Shown here one piece after another: positions 43,001-50,158 of a stretch of 64,000 nt of DNA (position 1 is its first letter; every line of letters starts with the position of its first letter). Below the pieces are notes generated by a model, which was given only the letters and a program-made list of their open reading frames with translations, did no database searches and had not been told where the DNA came from. The position numbers and the translations under genes are program-made. The DNA lies in NCBI RefSeq assembly GCF_008360935.1, contig NZ_SRXO01000001.1:434001-498000 (forward strand), given 5' to 3'. The DNA is from Siccirubricoccus phaeus (lineage in GTDB: Bacteria > Pseudomonadota > Alphaproteobacteria > Acetobacterales > Acetobacteraceae).

Positions 43001-44167
43001 TTACGCGCGTTCGAGGATGGACACGTAATTCGCGACCGCCGCGCCACCCATGTTGAAGATCCCCCCGATCTCGGCTTTCGGCAGTTGCATGGCGCCGGCG
43101 GTGCCGGTGAGTTGCATCGCCGTCAGCACATGCATCGAGACGCCGGTGGCCCCGATCGGGTGGCCCTTGGCCTTCAGCCCGCCGGAGCGGTTCACCGGCA
43201 GCTTCCCATCCGGCGCCGTCCAGCCTTCCAGCACGGCCTTGGCCCCCTGCCCTTCCGGCACCAGCCCCATCGCCTCGTATTCGATGAGTTCGGCGATGGT
43301 GAAGCAGTCATGCGTCTCGACGAAGGAGAGGTCGGTGACGGCGCCGAGCCCCGCCTGGTCGAGCGCCCGGGACCAGGCCTCGCGCGGCCCTTCGAAGCGG
43401 GTGATGTCCCGCGCCGCGATGGGCAGCAGGTCGTTCACCTGCACCGCGGCGCGGAAGCGCACGGCCTTGCCGAGGGATTTCGCCGTCTCCGCATCGGTGA
43501 TGACCAGCGCCGCGGCGCCATCGGAGACGAGCGAGCAATCGGTGCGCTTCAGCGGCGGGGCGACGAAGGGGTTCTTCTCGCTCTCGGCGCGGCAGAAGGC
43601 GTAGCCGAGATCCTTCCGCATCTGCGCCCAGGGATTGTCCACGCCGTTCTTGTGGTTCTTGGCGGCGATGGCCGCCAGCGCGTCGGACTGGTCGCCATGG
43701 CGCTGGAAATAGGCCTCGGCGATGCGGGCGAAGACGCCGGCGAAGCCGCCGCGGATATCCTGCTCGGTCTTGCGGTAGCTGGCGTTCAGCAGGATCTCGC
43801 CGACCTGGGCGCCCGGCGTCGCCGTCATCTTCTCCGCCCCCAGCACCAGGGCGAAGCGGCCGCGCTTCGCCGCCAGGAAGTCCAGCGCGCCAAGGATGGC
43901 GGCGCTGCCGGTGGCGCAGGCATTCTCGTAGCGGGTGACGGGCTTGAAGCGCAGCTCCGGCACGGATTGCAGGATCAGCGAGCTCGGAAAGCCCTGGTTG
44001 GTGAAGCCTTCGCCGAAGACGCCGAGGAAGCCGGCATCGATCTCGGCCGGGGAGATGCCGGCATCCTCGATGGCGGCGCGGCCGACCCGGGCGAGAAGGG
44101 ATTCCAGGTCCGGCTCCTCCAGCTTGCCGAAGGGGGTATGGGCCCAGCCCACAATGCAGGCATCCAT
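43001..44167 (-). CDS. Thiolase-family acetyl-CoA acyltransferase
   Basis: Thiolase-fold enzyme of 388 aa. The N-terminal nucleophile Cys lies in YENACATGSAAIL; the C-terminal active-site His residues are in FVETHDCFTIAELI and SGGLKAKGHPIGATGVSMH. This arrangement fits the SCP2-type subgroup, often annotated as acetyl-CoA acetyltransferase. ATG at 44167 has GGGAG 8 bases upstream. It is divergent from an acyl-CoA carboxyltransferase across a spacer full of perfect inverted repeats, and both may serve the same acyl-CoA catabolic route. Substrate unknown. Confidence 0.9.
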   Translation of the reverse strand: MDACIVGWAHTPFGKLEEPDLESLLARVGRAAIEDAGISPAEIDAGFLGVFGEGFTNQGFPSSLILQSVPELRFKPVTRYENACATGSAAILGALDFLAAKRGRFALVLGAEKMTATPGAQVGEILLNASYRKTEQDIRGGFAGVFARIAEAYFQRHGDQSDALAAIAAKNHKNGVDNPWAQMRKDLGYAFCRAESEKNPFVAPPLKRTDCSLVSDGAAALVITDAETAKSLGKAVRFRAAVQVNDLLPIAARDITRFEGPREAWSRALDQAGLGAVTDLSFVETHDCFTIAELIEYEAMGLVPEGQGAKAVLEGWTAPDGKLPVNRSGGLKAKGHPIGATGVSMHVLTAMQLTGTAGAMQLPKAEIGGIFNMGGAAVANYVSILERA

Positions 44168-44193
44168 GACGTTCTCCCGTGTTCCGTGCGGCT

Positions 44194-44233
44194 GGGGCAT
44201 GGTCCGCGCAATTCGCCGCGCGGACCATGCCCC
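44194..44233. promoter_or_regulatory. Perfect 16-bp inverted repeat upstream of the thiolase gene
   Basis: Arms GGGGCATGGTCCGCGC and its exact complement are separated by 8 bases, 27 bp upstream of the thiolase ATG. It could be an operator for a dimeric regulator or a leader hairpin just before the ribosome-binding site. Not a member of R107 or P98. Confidence 0.5.
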
Positions 44234-44363
44234 GGCCTGTTGCCCGAGCGCGCGATTCACGCCTCCGGGCGTTCCGCCCTGCGGCGATCACGCGCCAGGA
44301 TAGGCCCGTCCCCCCTGCCCGGCTACCACCCCCGCTACCCCCTTGCGGCCTATCGTGCTTCCC

Positions 44364-44473
44364 TCGGCCACCTTCGCGCCGGCCGGAAGCGGTCAGCGGG
44401 AAGGTGGCCGAGAAAGGTGATCCGGAGCAGCTTATCTCAGCCTGGCTGGAACGATGCCCGTTCCAGCCAGGCT
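44364..44473. repeat. Two further perfect inverted repeats upstream of the carboxyltransferase gene
   Basis: First, TCGGCCACCTTC at 44364 pairs with GAAGGTGGCCGA ending at 44411. Second, AGCCTGGCTGGAACG at 44439 pairs with CGTTCCAGCCAGGCT ending at 44473, around a 5-base ATGCC loop. The second hairpin ends 35 bp before the carboxyltransferase ATG. The intervening sequence resembles 9101-9180. In an RNA leader the 15-bp hairpin would be very stable. Confidence 0.55.
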
Positions 44474-44508
44474 AAGGCTGCCCTGGCCCAAAGCCCGGAG
44501 GGAAACGG

Positions 44509-46068
44509 ATGAGCTGGCAGCCCGAACTCGATGAATTGCGCGCGCGCGAGGCCATGGCGAAGGCCATGGGCGGGCCGGACAAGGTGGCGCGGCAGCACCA
44601 GGGCGGCAGGCTGACGGTACGGGAGCGGATCGACGCCATGCTCGACCCGCATTCCTTCCATGAGATCGGCGCCATCGCCGGCCGCGCCAGCTATGGGCCG
44701 GACGGGGAGCTGAAGGAATTCACCCCGTCGAATTGCGTCATGGGGCGCGGGAGCGTGGCGGGGCGGCCGGTGGTGATCGTCGGCGACGATTTCACCGTGC
44801 GCGGCGGTAGCGCCGACGCCACCATCCGGGACAAGCCGATCATGGCGGAACGGATGGCGGCGGAGCTGCGCCTGCCCATCATCCGGATCATCGAGGGTTC
44901 GGGCGGCGGCGGCTCGGTGAAGACCATCGAGACCACCGGGCGGGCCAACCTGCCGGGCGGGGTGGGCGGCACCTGGCTGTACCACCATACGGGGGACAAC
45001 CTCTCCCGCGTGCCGGTGGTGGCGCTGGGGCTTGGCTCCGTCGCGGGGCTGGGGGCGGCGCGGCTGGCGGCCTCGCATTTCTCGGTGATGACGAAGGAGA
45101 CCGGCGCGATGTTCGTCGCCGGGCCGCCGGTGGTGAATGCGCTGGGGCACAACCTCTCCAAGGCGGAACTCGGGGGGTGGGAGATCCAGTGCAAGGCGGG
45201 CGCGGTGGACCATGCGGTGGACACGGAGGAAGAGGCCTTCGCGGCGGCCCGGCGCTTCCTCTCCTACCTCCCCGCCTCGGTCTTCGAGCTGCCGCGGCGC
45301 GAGCCCTGCGAGGACGACGCGACGCGGCGGGAGGAAAGCTGGCTGAGCGTCATCCCGCGCGACATCCGGAAGCCCTACCGGGCGCGGACGATCCTGGAAG
45401 GGCTGATGGATCGCGGCTCGGTCTTCGAGATGGGGCGGTATTTCGGGCGCTCCATCATCACCGCCTTCGCCCGGCTGGGGGGCATGCCGGTGGCGGTGAT
45501 CGCCGGCGACCCGATGTTCTATGCCGGCTCCTGGACCGCGGATGCCTGCGCCAAGGTGATCCGCTTCGTGGATCTGGCGGATACCTTCCACCTGCCGGTG
45601 GTGCATCTGATGGACTGCCCGGGCTTCATGATCGGGCTGGAGGCGGAGAAGGCGGCCACCATCCGCTGGGGGGTGCGGGCCATGGCGGCGATCAACCAGT
45701 GCAGCGTGCCCTGGTGCACGGTGGTGCTGCGCAACGCCTTCGGCGTGGCGGGGGCGATCCACCAGCCGGCGGGGCGCTACACCATACGCTATGCTTGGCC
45801 CTCCGGCCGCTGGGGCAGCCTGCCGCTGGAAGGCGGGATCGAGGCGGCCTACCGGGCGGAGATCGACGCGGCGGAGGACAAGGGGGCGAAGCTGGCGGAG
45901 ATCGAGGCGCGCCTGCAGAAATTGCGCTCGCCGCTGCGGACGGCGGAGGCGTTCTGGGCGGAGGAGATCATCGATCCCAGGGAGACGCGGCGGCTGCTGT
46001 GCGAATTCGCCACGCTGGCGCAGCGGGTGCTGGAGCCAGGGCAAAGGGCGCGAGGGGTGCGGCCTTAG
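44509..46068 (+). CDS. Acyl-CoA carboxylase carboxyltransferase (beta) subunit
   Basis: Biotin-dependent carboxyltransferase, 519 aa, with the two crotonase-type halves of propionyl/methylcrotonyl-CoA carboxylases. N-half: GRLTVRERIDAMLDPHSF, IIRIIEGSGGGGSVKT. C-half: HLMDCPGFMIGLEAEKAA, then VVLRNAFGVAGAIHQPAG. GGAGGG lies about 6 bases before the ATG. No biotin carboxylase or carrier gene is adjacent, so the partner must be elsewhere. The TAG stop (46066-46068) is part of R107 copy 4, and the last residues (RARGVRP) may reflect the insertion point. Substrate not determined. Confidence 0.91.
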   Translation: MSWQPELDELRAREAMAKAMGGPDKVARQHQGGRLTVRERIDAMLDPHSFHEIGAIAGRASYGPDGELKEFTPSNCVMGRGSVAGRPVVIVGDDFTVRGGSADATIRDKPIMAERMAAELRLPIIRIIEGSGGGGSVKTIETTGRANLPGGVGGTWLYHHTGDNLSRVPVVALGLGSVAGLGAARLAASHFSVMTKETGAMFVAGPPVVNALGHNLSKAELGGWEIQCKAGAVDHAVDTEEEAFAAARRFLSYLPASVFELPRREPCEDDATRREESWLSVIPRDIRKPYRARTILEGLMDRGSVFEMGRYFGRSIITAFARLGGMPVAVIAGDPMFYAGSWTADACAKVIRFVDLADTFHLPVVHLMDCPGFMIGLEAEKAATIRWGVRAMAAINQCSVPWCTVVLRNAFGVAGAIHQPAGRYTIRYAWPSGRWGSLPLEGGIEAAYRAEIDAAEDKGAKLAEIEARLQKLRSPLRTAEAFWAEEIIDPRETRRLLCEFATLAQRVLEPGQRARGVRP

Positions 46069-46171
46069 AGCGGGATCGGCTGAGCTGCGCCCACCCGCCC
46101 CGCTCTAGCTCATTGTTCGGTCGCGTGATTCACGGTTTCGGTCGATTCGACCTCAACCGATCACGCTCTAG
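46065..46171 (+). repeat. R107 palindromic element, copy 4
   Basis: Full-length copy with the left CTAG changed to TTAG. The TAG is the stop codon of the carboxyltransferase gene. Two other changes lie in the left half (CGGCTGAGC; GCGCCCACC); the right half is unchanged relative to copy 2. Confidence 0.9.
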
Positions 46172-46303
46172 GTTCGATCGGGAGCCGCCCCGGACCCCGG
46201 TGCGGGTTCCGCCCCGTTGGAGCCGACGGCGCTGCCTGCTGCCCTGCCGCGGCCTCGCCGCGGCAGGCTGCGCGCGGCGCTGGATATGGGCAGCCTTCGG
46301 GGA

Positions 46304-46334
46304 CCCCACGAAGCCGCGCAGCAGCTTTGTGGGG
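46304..46334 (-). terminator. Terminator-like hairpin of the F420-type oxidoreductase gene
   Basis: Read on the minus strand: CCCCACAAAGC, a 9-base loop, then GCTTCGTGGGG, pairing over 11 positions with one G-U. It lies 6 bp beyond the stop of the minus-strand gene. No T-run follows. Confidence 0.45.
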
Positions 46335-46340
46335 AAAGAA

Positions 46341-47297
46341 TCATCGCCGCAGCGCGGGCGCCAGCTCGCGCTCGAAAAGGGCGATGAACCGCTCCTGCTC
46401 CGGCCCGATCTGCGTCAGGATGATGTGGTCGAAGCCCGCCTCGACATAGCGGTGGATCGCCTGCAGATGCGCCTCCGCCCGCGGCCCGCAGCTCACCTGC
46501 TTGCCGACCATCTCCGGCGTCACCTGCTCGCTCGCGGCGTCGAAGCTGCCGGTATGCGGCAGCTCCGCCATCACCGGCCAGCCGGAGAGCGACCAGCGGA
46601 AATAGCGATGCGCCATCTCCTGCCCCGCCGCCTCGCTTTCCGCCACGCAGAGCCCCACCTCCGCATAGCAGGGGCCGCGGCCGCCGGCCTGGCGATAGGC
46701 CTCCACCAGCTCCTTCTTCGGCTCGGTGGCGATCATGCCGTGGCTCTTCTTCGCCGCCAGCCGCGCCGCCTCCGGCCCGCCGGCGGCCAGCACCAGCGGC
46801 ACCGGATGCGCCGGGCGGTCATAGAGCTTCGCATGGTCCAGCCGGTAGTACCGGCCCTCATACTGCGTCATCCCGCCGCCGAGCAGCCCGCCAAGGATAT
46901 CCAGCGCCTCGGAAAGCCGCGCATGCCGTTCCACCACCCCCGGCCAGCCGGTGCCGATGACATGCTCGTTCAGCCGCTCCCCGGCGCCGAGGCCGAGGGT
47001 GAAGCGGTCGCCGCTCAGCAGCGCCACGGTGGCGGCGGCCTGGGCGATGATCGCCGGGTGGTAGCGGAAGAGCGGGCAGGTGACGGCGGTCATCAGCCCG
47101 ATGCGCGTCGTCGCCTGGGCCATGGCCCCCAGCACGGACCAGGCGAAGGAGGAATGCCCCTGCTCCTCCAGCCAGGGCGAGTAGTGGTCGGAAATGGCGG
47201 CGAGGTCGAAGCCCGCCGCTTCCGCCCGCTGCAGGTTGCGGACCAGATCGGCGGGGCCGTGCTCCTCCGCCATCAGCTTGTAGCCGAGCTTCACCAT
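46341..47297 (-). CDS. LLM-class flavin-dependent oxidoreductase (F420/G6PDH-type subgroup)
   Basis: TIM-barrel oxidoreductase of the luciferase-like monooxygenase superfamily, 318 aa. Seen are AISDHYSPWLEEQGHSSFAWSV, TRIGLMTAVTCPLFRYHPA, GDRFTLGLGAGERLNEHV and the PLVLAAGGPEAARLAAKK segment. The overall pattern fits the subgroup named after F420-dependent glucose-6-phosphate dehydrogenase, but whether this host makes F420 is not visible, and FMN is possible. R107 copy 5 lies 29 bp upstream of the start and a hairpin follows the stop. No evident operon partner. Confidence 0.85.
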   Translation of the reverse strand: MVKLGYKLMAEEHGPADLVRNLQRAEAAGFDLAAISDHYSPWLEEQGHSSFAWSVLGAMAQATTRIGLMTAVTCPLFRYHPAIIAQAAATVALLSGDRFTLGLGAGERLNEHVIGTGWPGVVERHARLSEALDILGGLLGGGMTQYEGRYYRLDHAKLYDRPAHPVPLVLAAGGPEAARLAAKKSHGMIATEPKKELVEAYRQAGGRGPCYAEVGLCVAESEAAGQEMAHRYFRWSLSGWPVMAELPHTGSFDAASEQVTPEMVGKQVSCGPRAEAHLQAIHRYVEAGFDHIILTQIGPEQERFIALFERELAPALRR

Positions 47298-47326
47298 CGC
47301 ACCCTCGCCTTGCTGCCGGAGCCTGG

Positions 47327-47433
47327 CTAGAGCGGGATCGGTTGAGCTGCGCTCACCCGCCCCGCTCTAGCTCATTGTTCGGTCGCGTGATTCACGGTTT
47401 CGGTCGATTCGACCTCAACCGATCACGCTCTAA
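47327..47433 (+). repeat. R107 palindromic element, copy 5
   Basis: Full-length copy with the right end CTAA instead of CTAG; otherwise nearly identical to copy 2. Sits in the 5' flank of the F420-type oxidoreductase gene, only about 1.16 kb from copy 4, in the same orientation. Copies 4 and 5 therefore bracket that gene. Confidence 0.9.
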
Positions 47434-47546
47434 CGCGGGGCGGCGGCCGGTGTTCGTTCCGGGTGGCGGGGAGGGGTCGACCGCGCCGGCCGGCCAAAGG
47501 CGCTTTCAGCCGCCTTGGACACCGCCGAAGGCGACCCCTCGCGGGA

Positions 47547-47662
47547 GCCATGGTGCCGCTTGCGAGGCAAGGCCGGCGCCGCGCTTCGGGCGGACAGCAC
47601 GCCTTCGGCGTGACGCGCGATGCGCCTTCGGCGCAGCCTCGGCTCGCAAACGGCACCATGGC
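47547..47662. repeat. 116-bp long inverted repeat with inner hairpins
   Basis: Outer arms of about 20 bp (GCCATGGTGCCG then TTGCGAG; complement CTCGCAA then CGGCACCATGGC) enclose two small palindromes, CACGCCTTCGGCGTG and GCGCCTTCGGCGC. The 336-bp spacer around it (47434-47769) has no gene that I can support. It could be a structured transcript or a folded repeat; not seen elsewhere in the window. Confidence 0.5.
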
Positions 47663-47769
47663 GGTGGCCCGAGGTGCGCTGGACGGCGCCGAGCGCAGGC
47701 TGGAGCGCGCCTCGCCCGAACAGGGCCAGCGGCAGCGACGCCGCCGGGCGGAGCGCCTTGGCCCGCCCC

Positions 47770-48723
47770 CTACTCCGCCCGCACGCCGACCGTCTGGATC
47801 ACGCCGCGCCAGGTGCGGCGGTCATTGGCGATGCGCGTGGCGAGCGCCGCGGCATCCTCGAAGCGGGGCGTCAGCCCGTTCTCCGTCAGGCGCTTGCGCA
47901 GCGCCTCCCCCTGCATCGCCTGGCGCAGCGCCGCTTCCCACTGCGCCACCACCGGCTGCGGCATGCCGCGCGGGCCGCAAATGCCGAACCAGCCCGTCAC
48001 CTCGAAGCCCGGGACGAAGCGCGACAGCGGCGGCACATCGGGGAACAGCGTGGAGCCGCCGTCATCGCCGATCGCCAGCAGCCGCAGCGCGCCGTCCTGC
48101 ACCTGCCGCGTCATGTCGGCGAGGTTGGTGATCATGAAATCCGTCCGCCCGGCGAGGATGTCCACGATGGCGGGCGTCGCGCCGCGATAGGGCACATGCG
48201 TCATCTGCAGCCCGGTCTTCTGCTGCAGCAGCTCGCCCGAGAGGTGCTGCGCGCTGCCGACGCCGGCGCTGCCGAAGGTGACCTGGCCGGGCTTCTTCCG
48301 CGCCGCCGCCAGCACCTCCGCCACGCTGCGATAGGGGCCGTTGGCGGCCACGGCGAAGCCGTAGGAGGAAAGGGCGAGGGTGCCGAGCGGCACCAGCGCC
48401 TCGCCAGGGTCCAGCGGCAGGGAGATGCCGATGAGGAAGGGCACGATGCCCATGGTGCTCATCGGGCATTGGAAGACGGTGTTGCCGTCCGGCGCGCTGC
48501 GCGCCGCCTCCGCCGCGCCGACCACGCCATTGGCGCCGGTGCGGTTCTCCACCACGATGCGCGCCTGCAGCAGCGGCCCGGCGGCCTCGGCGGCGAGGCG
48601 GGCGACGAGGTCCGAGGCGCCGCCGGCGGCATAGCCGCTGATCAGGCGGATGGTGCGGTCCTGCGCCGCGGCGGGGGTGGCGAGGAGCAGCGTGGCGAGC
48701 GCAAGGCGCAGCACGAGAGGCAT
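47770..48723 (-). CDS. Bug-family (TctC-type) periplasmic solute-binding protein
   Basis: Extracytoplasmic receptor of 317 aa for carboxylate-type ligands. A signal peptide of about 20 residues ends in TPAAAQ. Family marks are IRLISGYAAGGASDLVARL near the mature N-terminus, ENRTGANGVVGAAEAARSAPDG, and the VTFGSAGVGSAQHLSGEL and HVPYRGATPAIVDILAGRTD ligand-loop segments. Such receptors usually outnumber TctAB transporters and many are orphans, as here. It is divergent from a second Bug gene across a mosaic repeat spacer. Confidence 0.92.
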   Translation of the reverse strand: MPLVLRLALATLLLATPAAAQDRTIRLISGYAAGGASDLVARLAAEAAGPLLQARIVVENRTGANGVVGAAEAARSAPDGNTVFQCPMSTMGIVPFLIGISLPLDPGEALVPLGTLALSSYGFAVAANGPYRSVAEVLAAARKKPGQVTFGSAGVGSAQHLSGELLQQKTGLQMTHVPYRGATPAIVDILAGRTDFMITNLADMTRQVQDGALRLLAIGDDGGSTLFPDVPPLSRFVPGFEVTGWFGICGPRGMPQPVVAQWEAALRQAMQGEALRKRLTENGLTPRFEDAAALATRIANDRRTWRGVIQTVGVRAE

Positions 48724-48792
48724 GGGCTGGACGTTCCCTGTTGGCCTGGTTGCCGCGAGTGTCCGGTGGGCCTGCGCCGGGCGTCAAGCCGG

Positions 48793-48993
48793 GGTGGAGC
48801 CGCCTTCGGCAGGGGGCTCTGCCCCCTGCACCCCCGCCGGGGACCGGACCGGTCCCCGGACCCCGGTGTGAGTCGGCAGGTTGAACCAGCAAACTCGGAC
48901 CGGGGTCCGGGGAGGAGTATCCTCCCCGGCGGGGTGCAGGGGCAGCGCCCCTGCCGGGGGTTCGGGGGCAGCGCCCCCGATCCGGGATGGACC
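48793..48993. repeat. GC-rich mosaic hairpin repeat (longest member)
   Basis: Array of hairpins: CAGGGGGC-TCT-GCCCCCTG, a CCGGACC/GGTCCGG pair, the AGGTTGAACCAGCAAACTC core bordered by CCCCGG and CCGGGG, GGGAGGA...TCCTCCC arms, CAGGGGC-AGC-GCCCCTG and GGGGGC-AGC-GCCCCC. It occupies most of the 365-bp space between the two divergent Bug receptor genes, so it is not simply a transcript terminator. Confidence 0.65.
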
Positions 48994-49088
48994 CCGCCCC
49001 CCACCTGGTCGAGGATGCCCCCGCCAGCACCGACCCATGAAGGGCGCGTCCCGCGAGGAACGGGCCGCCCGCAGCCCGATGAGGCGTC

Positions 49089-50045
49089 ATGCGCCGTCGC
49101 CTTCTGCTTGCCTTGCCGTCCCTGCTGGCTGCCCCTGCCCTCGCCCAGCCACGGCCGCCCATCCGCATCCTGGTCGGCTTCGCCCCGGGCGGCACCGCCG
49201 ACCAGGTGGCCCGGATCGCCGGCGAGGCCATCCAGCGCCGCGGCGGCCCCAACATCGTCGTCGAAATCCGCTCCGGCGCGCTCGGCTTCATCGCCTTGCA
49301 GGCGGTGGCGCGCAGCGCGCCGGACGGCACGACCCTCGGCATCGGCATCATGGGTCAGCTCGCCGTTGCGCCGGTGGTGCCGGGCAGCCAGATCCCGCTG
49401 GACCTGGACCGCGAGCTGGCGCCGATCGCGGCGCTGGCCACCACCCCCATGGCACTGGTGGTGCGGCCGGATGCGCCCTTCCGCAGCGTCGCGGAGCTGG
49501 TGGCCCATGCCAAGGCGCGGCCGGCGGGGGCGCTGACCTATGGCTCCACCGGCAATGGCAGCACCAACCAGTTGGGGGCGGAGGGGTTCGCCGCAGCGGC
49601 CGACCTCAAGCTGACCCATGTCGCCTATCGCGGCGGGACGCTGGCGCTGCTGGACCTCGCCGCCGGACGCATCGACCTGTTCTTCGCCAATATCGCGGAG
49701 GTGGCGGAGATGGTGCGCGGCGGGCAGGTCCGCGCCCTGGCGCTGGCGGCCGACGCGCCGATCGCCATGTTCCCCGACTTGCCGCTGCTGACCGCGGACT
49801 ATCCCTCCCTCGCCATGGGCAATTGGCTCGGCCTGGTCGGGCCTGCGGGCCTTCCGGAGGCGCAGCAGGCGGAGCTCGCCGGCCTGTTCCTCGCGGCCCT
49901 GGCTGACCCTGTCACCACGCCGGTGCTGGCCTCCCGCGGCCTCTCCGCCCTGGGCGAGGCCGGCCCCGCCTTCGCCGCCCGCATCCGCCGCGACCGCGAC
50001 CGCTGGGCGCAGGTGGCAAAAGCCGGCAACATCCGCGCCGACTAA
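49089..50045 (+). CDS. Bug-family (TctC-type) periplasmic solute-binding protein
   Basis: Second receptor of this family, 318 aa. The signal peptide has an RRR start and ends near LAAPALAQP. Mature-start motif IRILVGFAPGGTADQVARIA, then the RSGALGFIALQAVARSAPDG and LTYGSTGNGSTNQLGAEG loops and HVAYRGGTLALLDLAAGRID. It is followed after 113 bp by hydantoinase A and B genes on the same strand. Such receptors often sit next to the catabolic genes for the ligand they bind, which suggests a cyclic amide or related acid here (inference). Confidence 0.92.
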   Translation: MRRRLLLALPSLLAAPALAQPRPPIRILVGFAPGGTADQVARIAGEAIQRRGGPNIVVEIRSGALGFIALQAVARSAPDGTTLGIGIMGQLAVAPVVPGSQIPLDLDRELAPIAALATTPMALVVRPDAPFRSVAELVAHAKARPAGALTYGSTGNGSTNQLGAEGFAAAADLKLTHVAYRGGTLALLDLAAGRIDLFFANIAEVAEMVRGGQVRALALAADAPIAMFPDLPLLTADYPSLAMGNWLGLVGPAGLPEAQQAELAGLFLAALADPVTTPVLASRGLSALGEAGPAFAARIRRDRDRWAQVAKAGNIRAD

Positions 50046-50103
50046 GGCGGCGTCACGCCGACTGCGCCGCGTGAAACCGCCCTGGCTTGCTGATTGAAGA
50101 GCA

Positions 50104-50146
50104 GAGTCACGCCTCCGGGCGATTCCGCCCTCCGGCAATCTGCTCC
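50104..50146. repeat. Short GC-rich repeat in the hyuA leader (second copy at 44253)
   Basis: About 40 bp (TCACGCCTCCGGGCG, TTCCGCCCT, CGGC) nearly matching 44253-44292 in the thiolase/carboxyltransferase spacer. It can form a CCGGGCG/CGCCC-type hairpin. It lies just before the hydantoinase A ribosome-binding site. Too short to classify. Confidence 0.35.
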
Positions 50147-50158
50147 AACGAAGGACCC

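Noticed and set aside
47597-47635. CCTTCGG loops considered as UUCG tetraloops marking an intrinsic terminator
   Set aside because: The palindromes pair up to a three-base loop; with a UUCG loop the next pair would be C-C, so the tetraloop reading does not hold.
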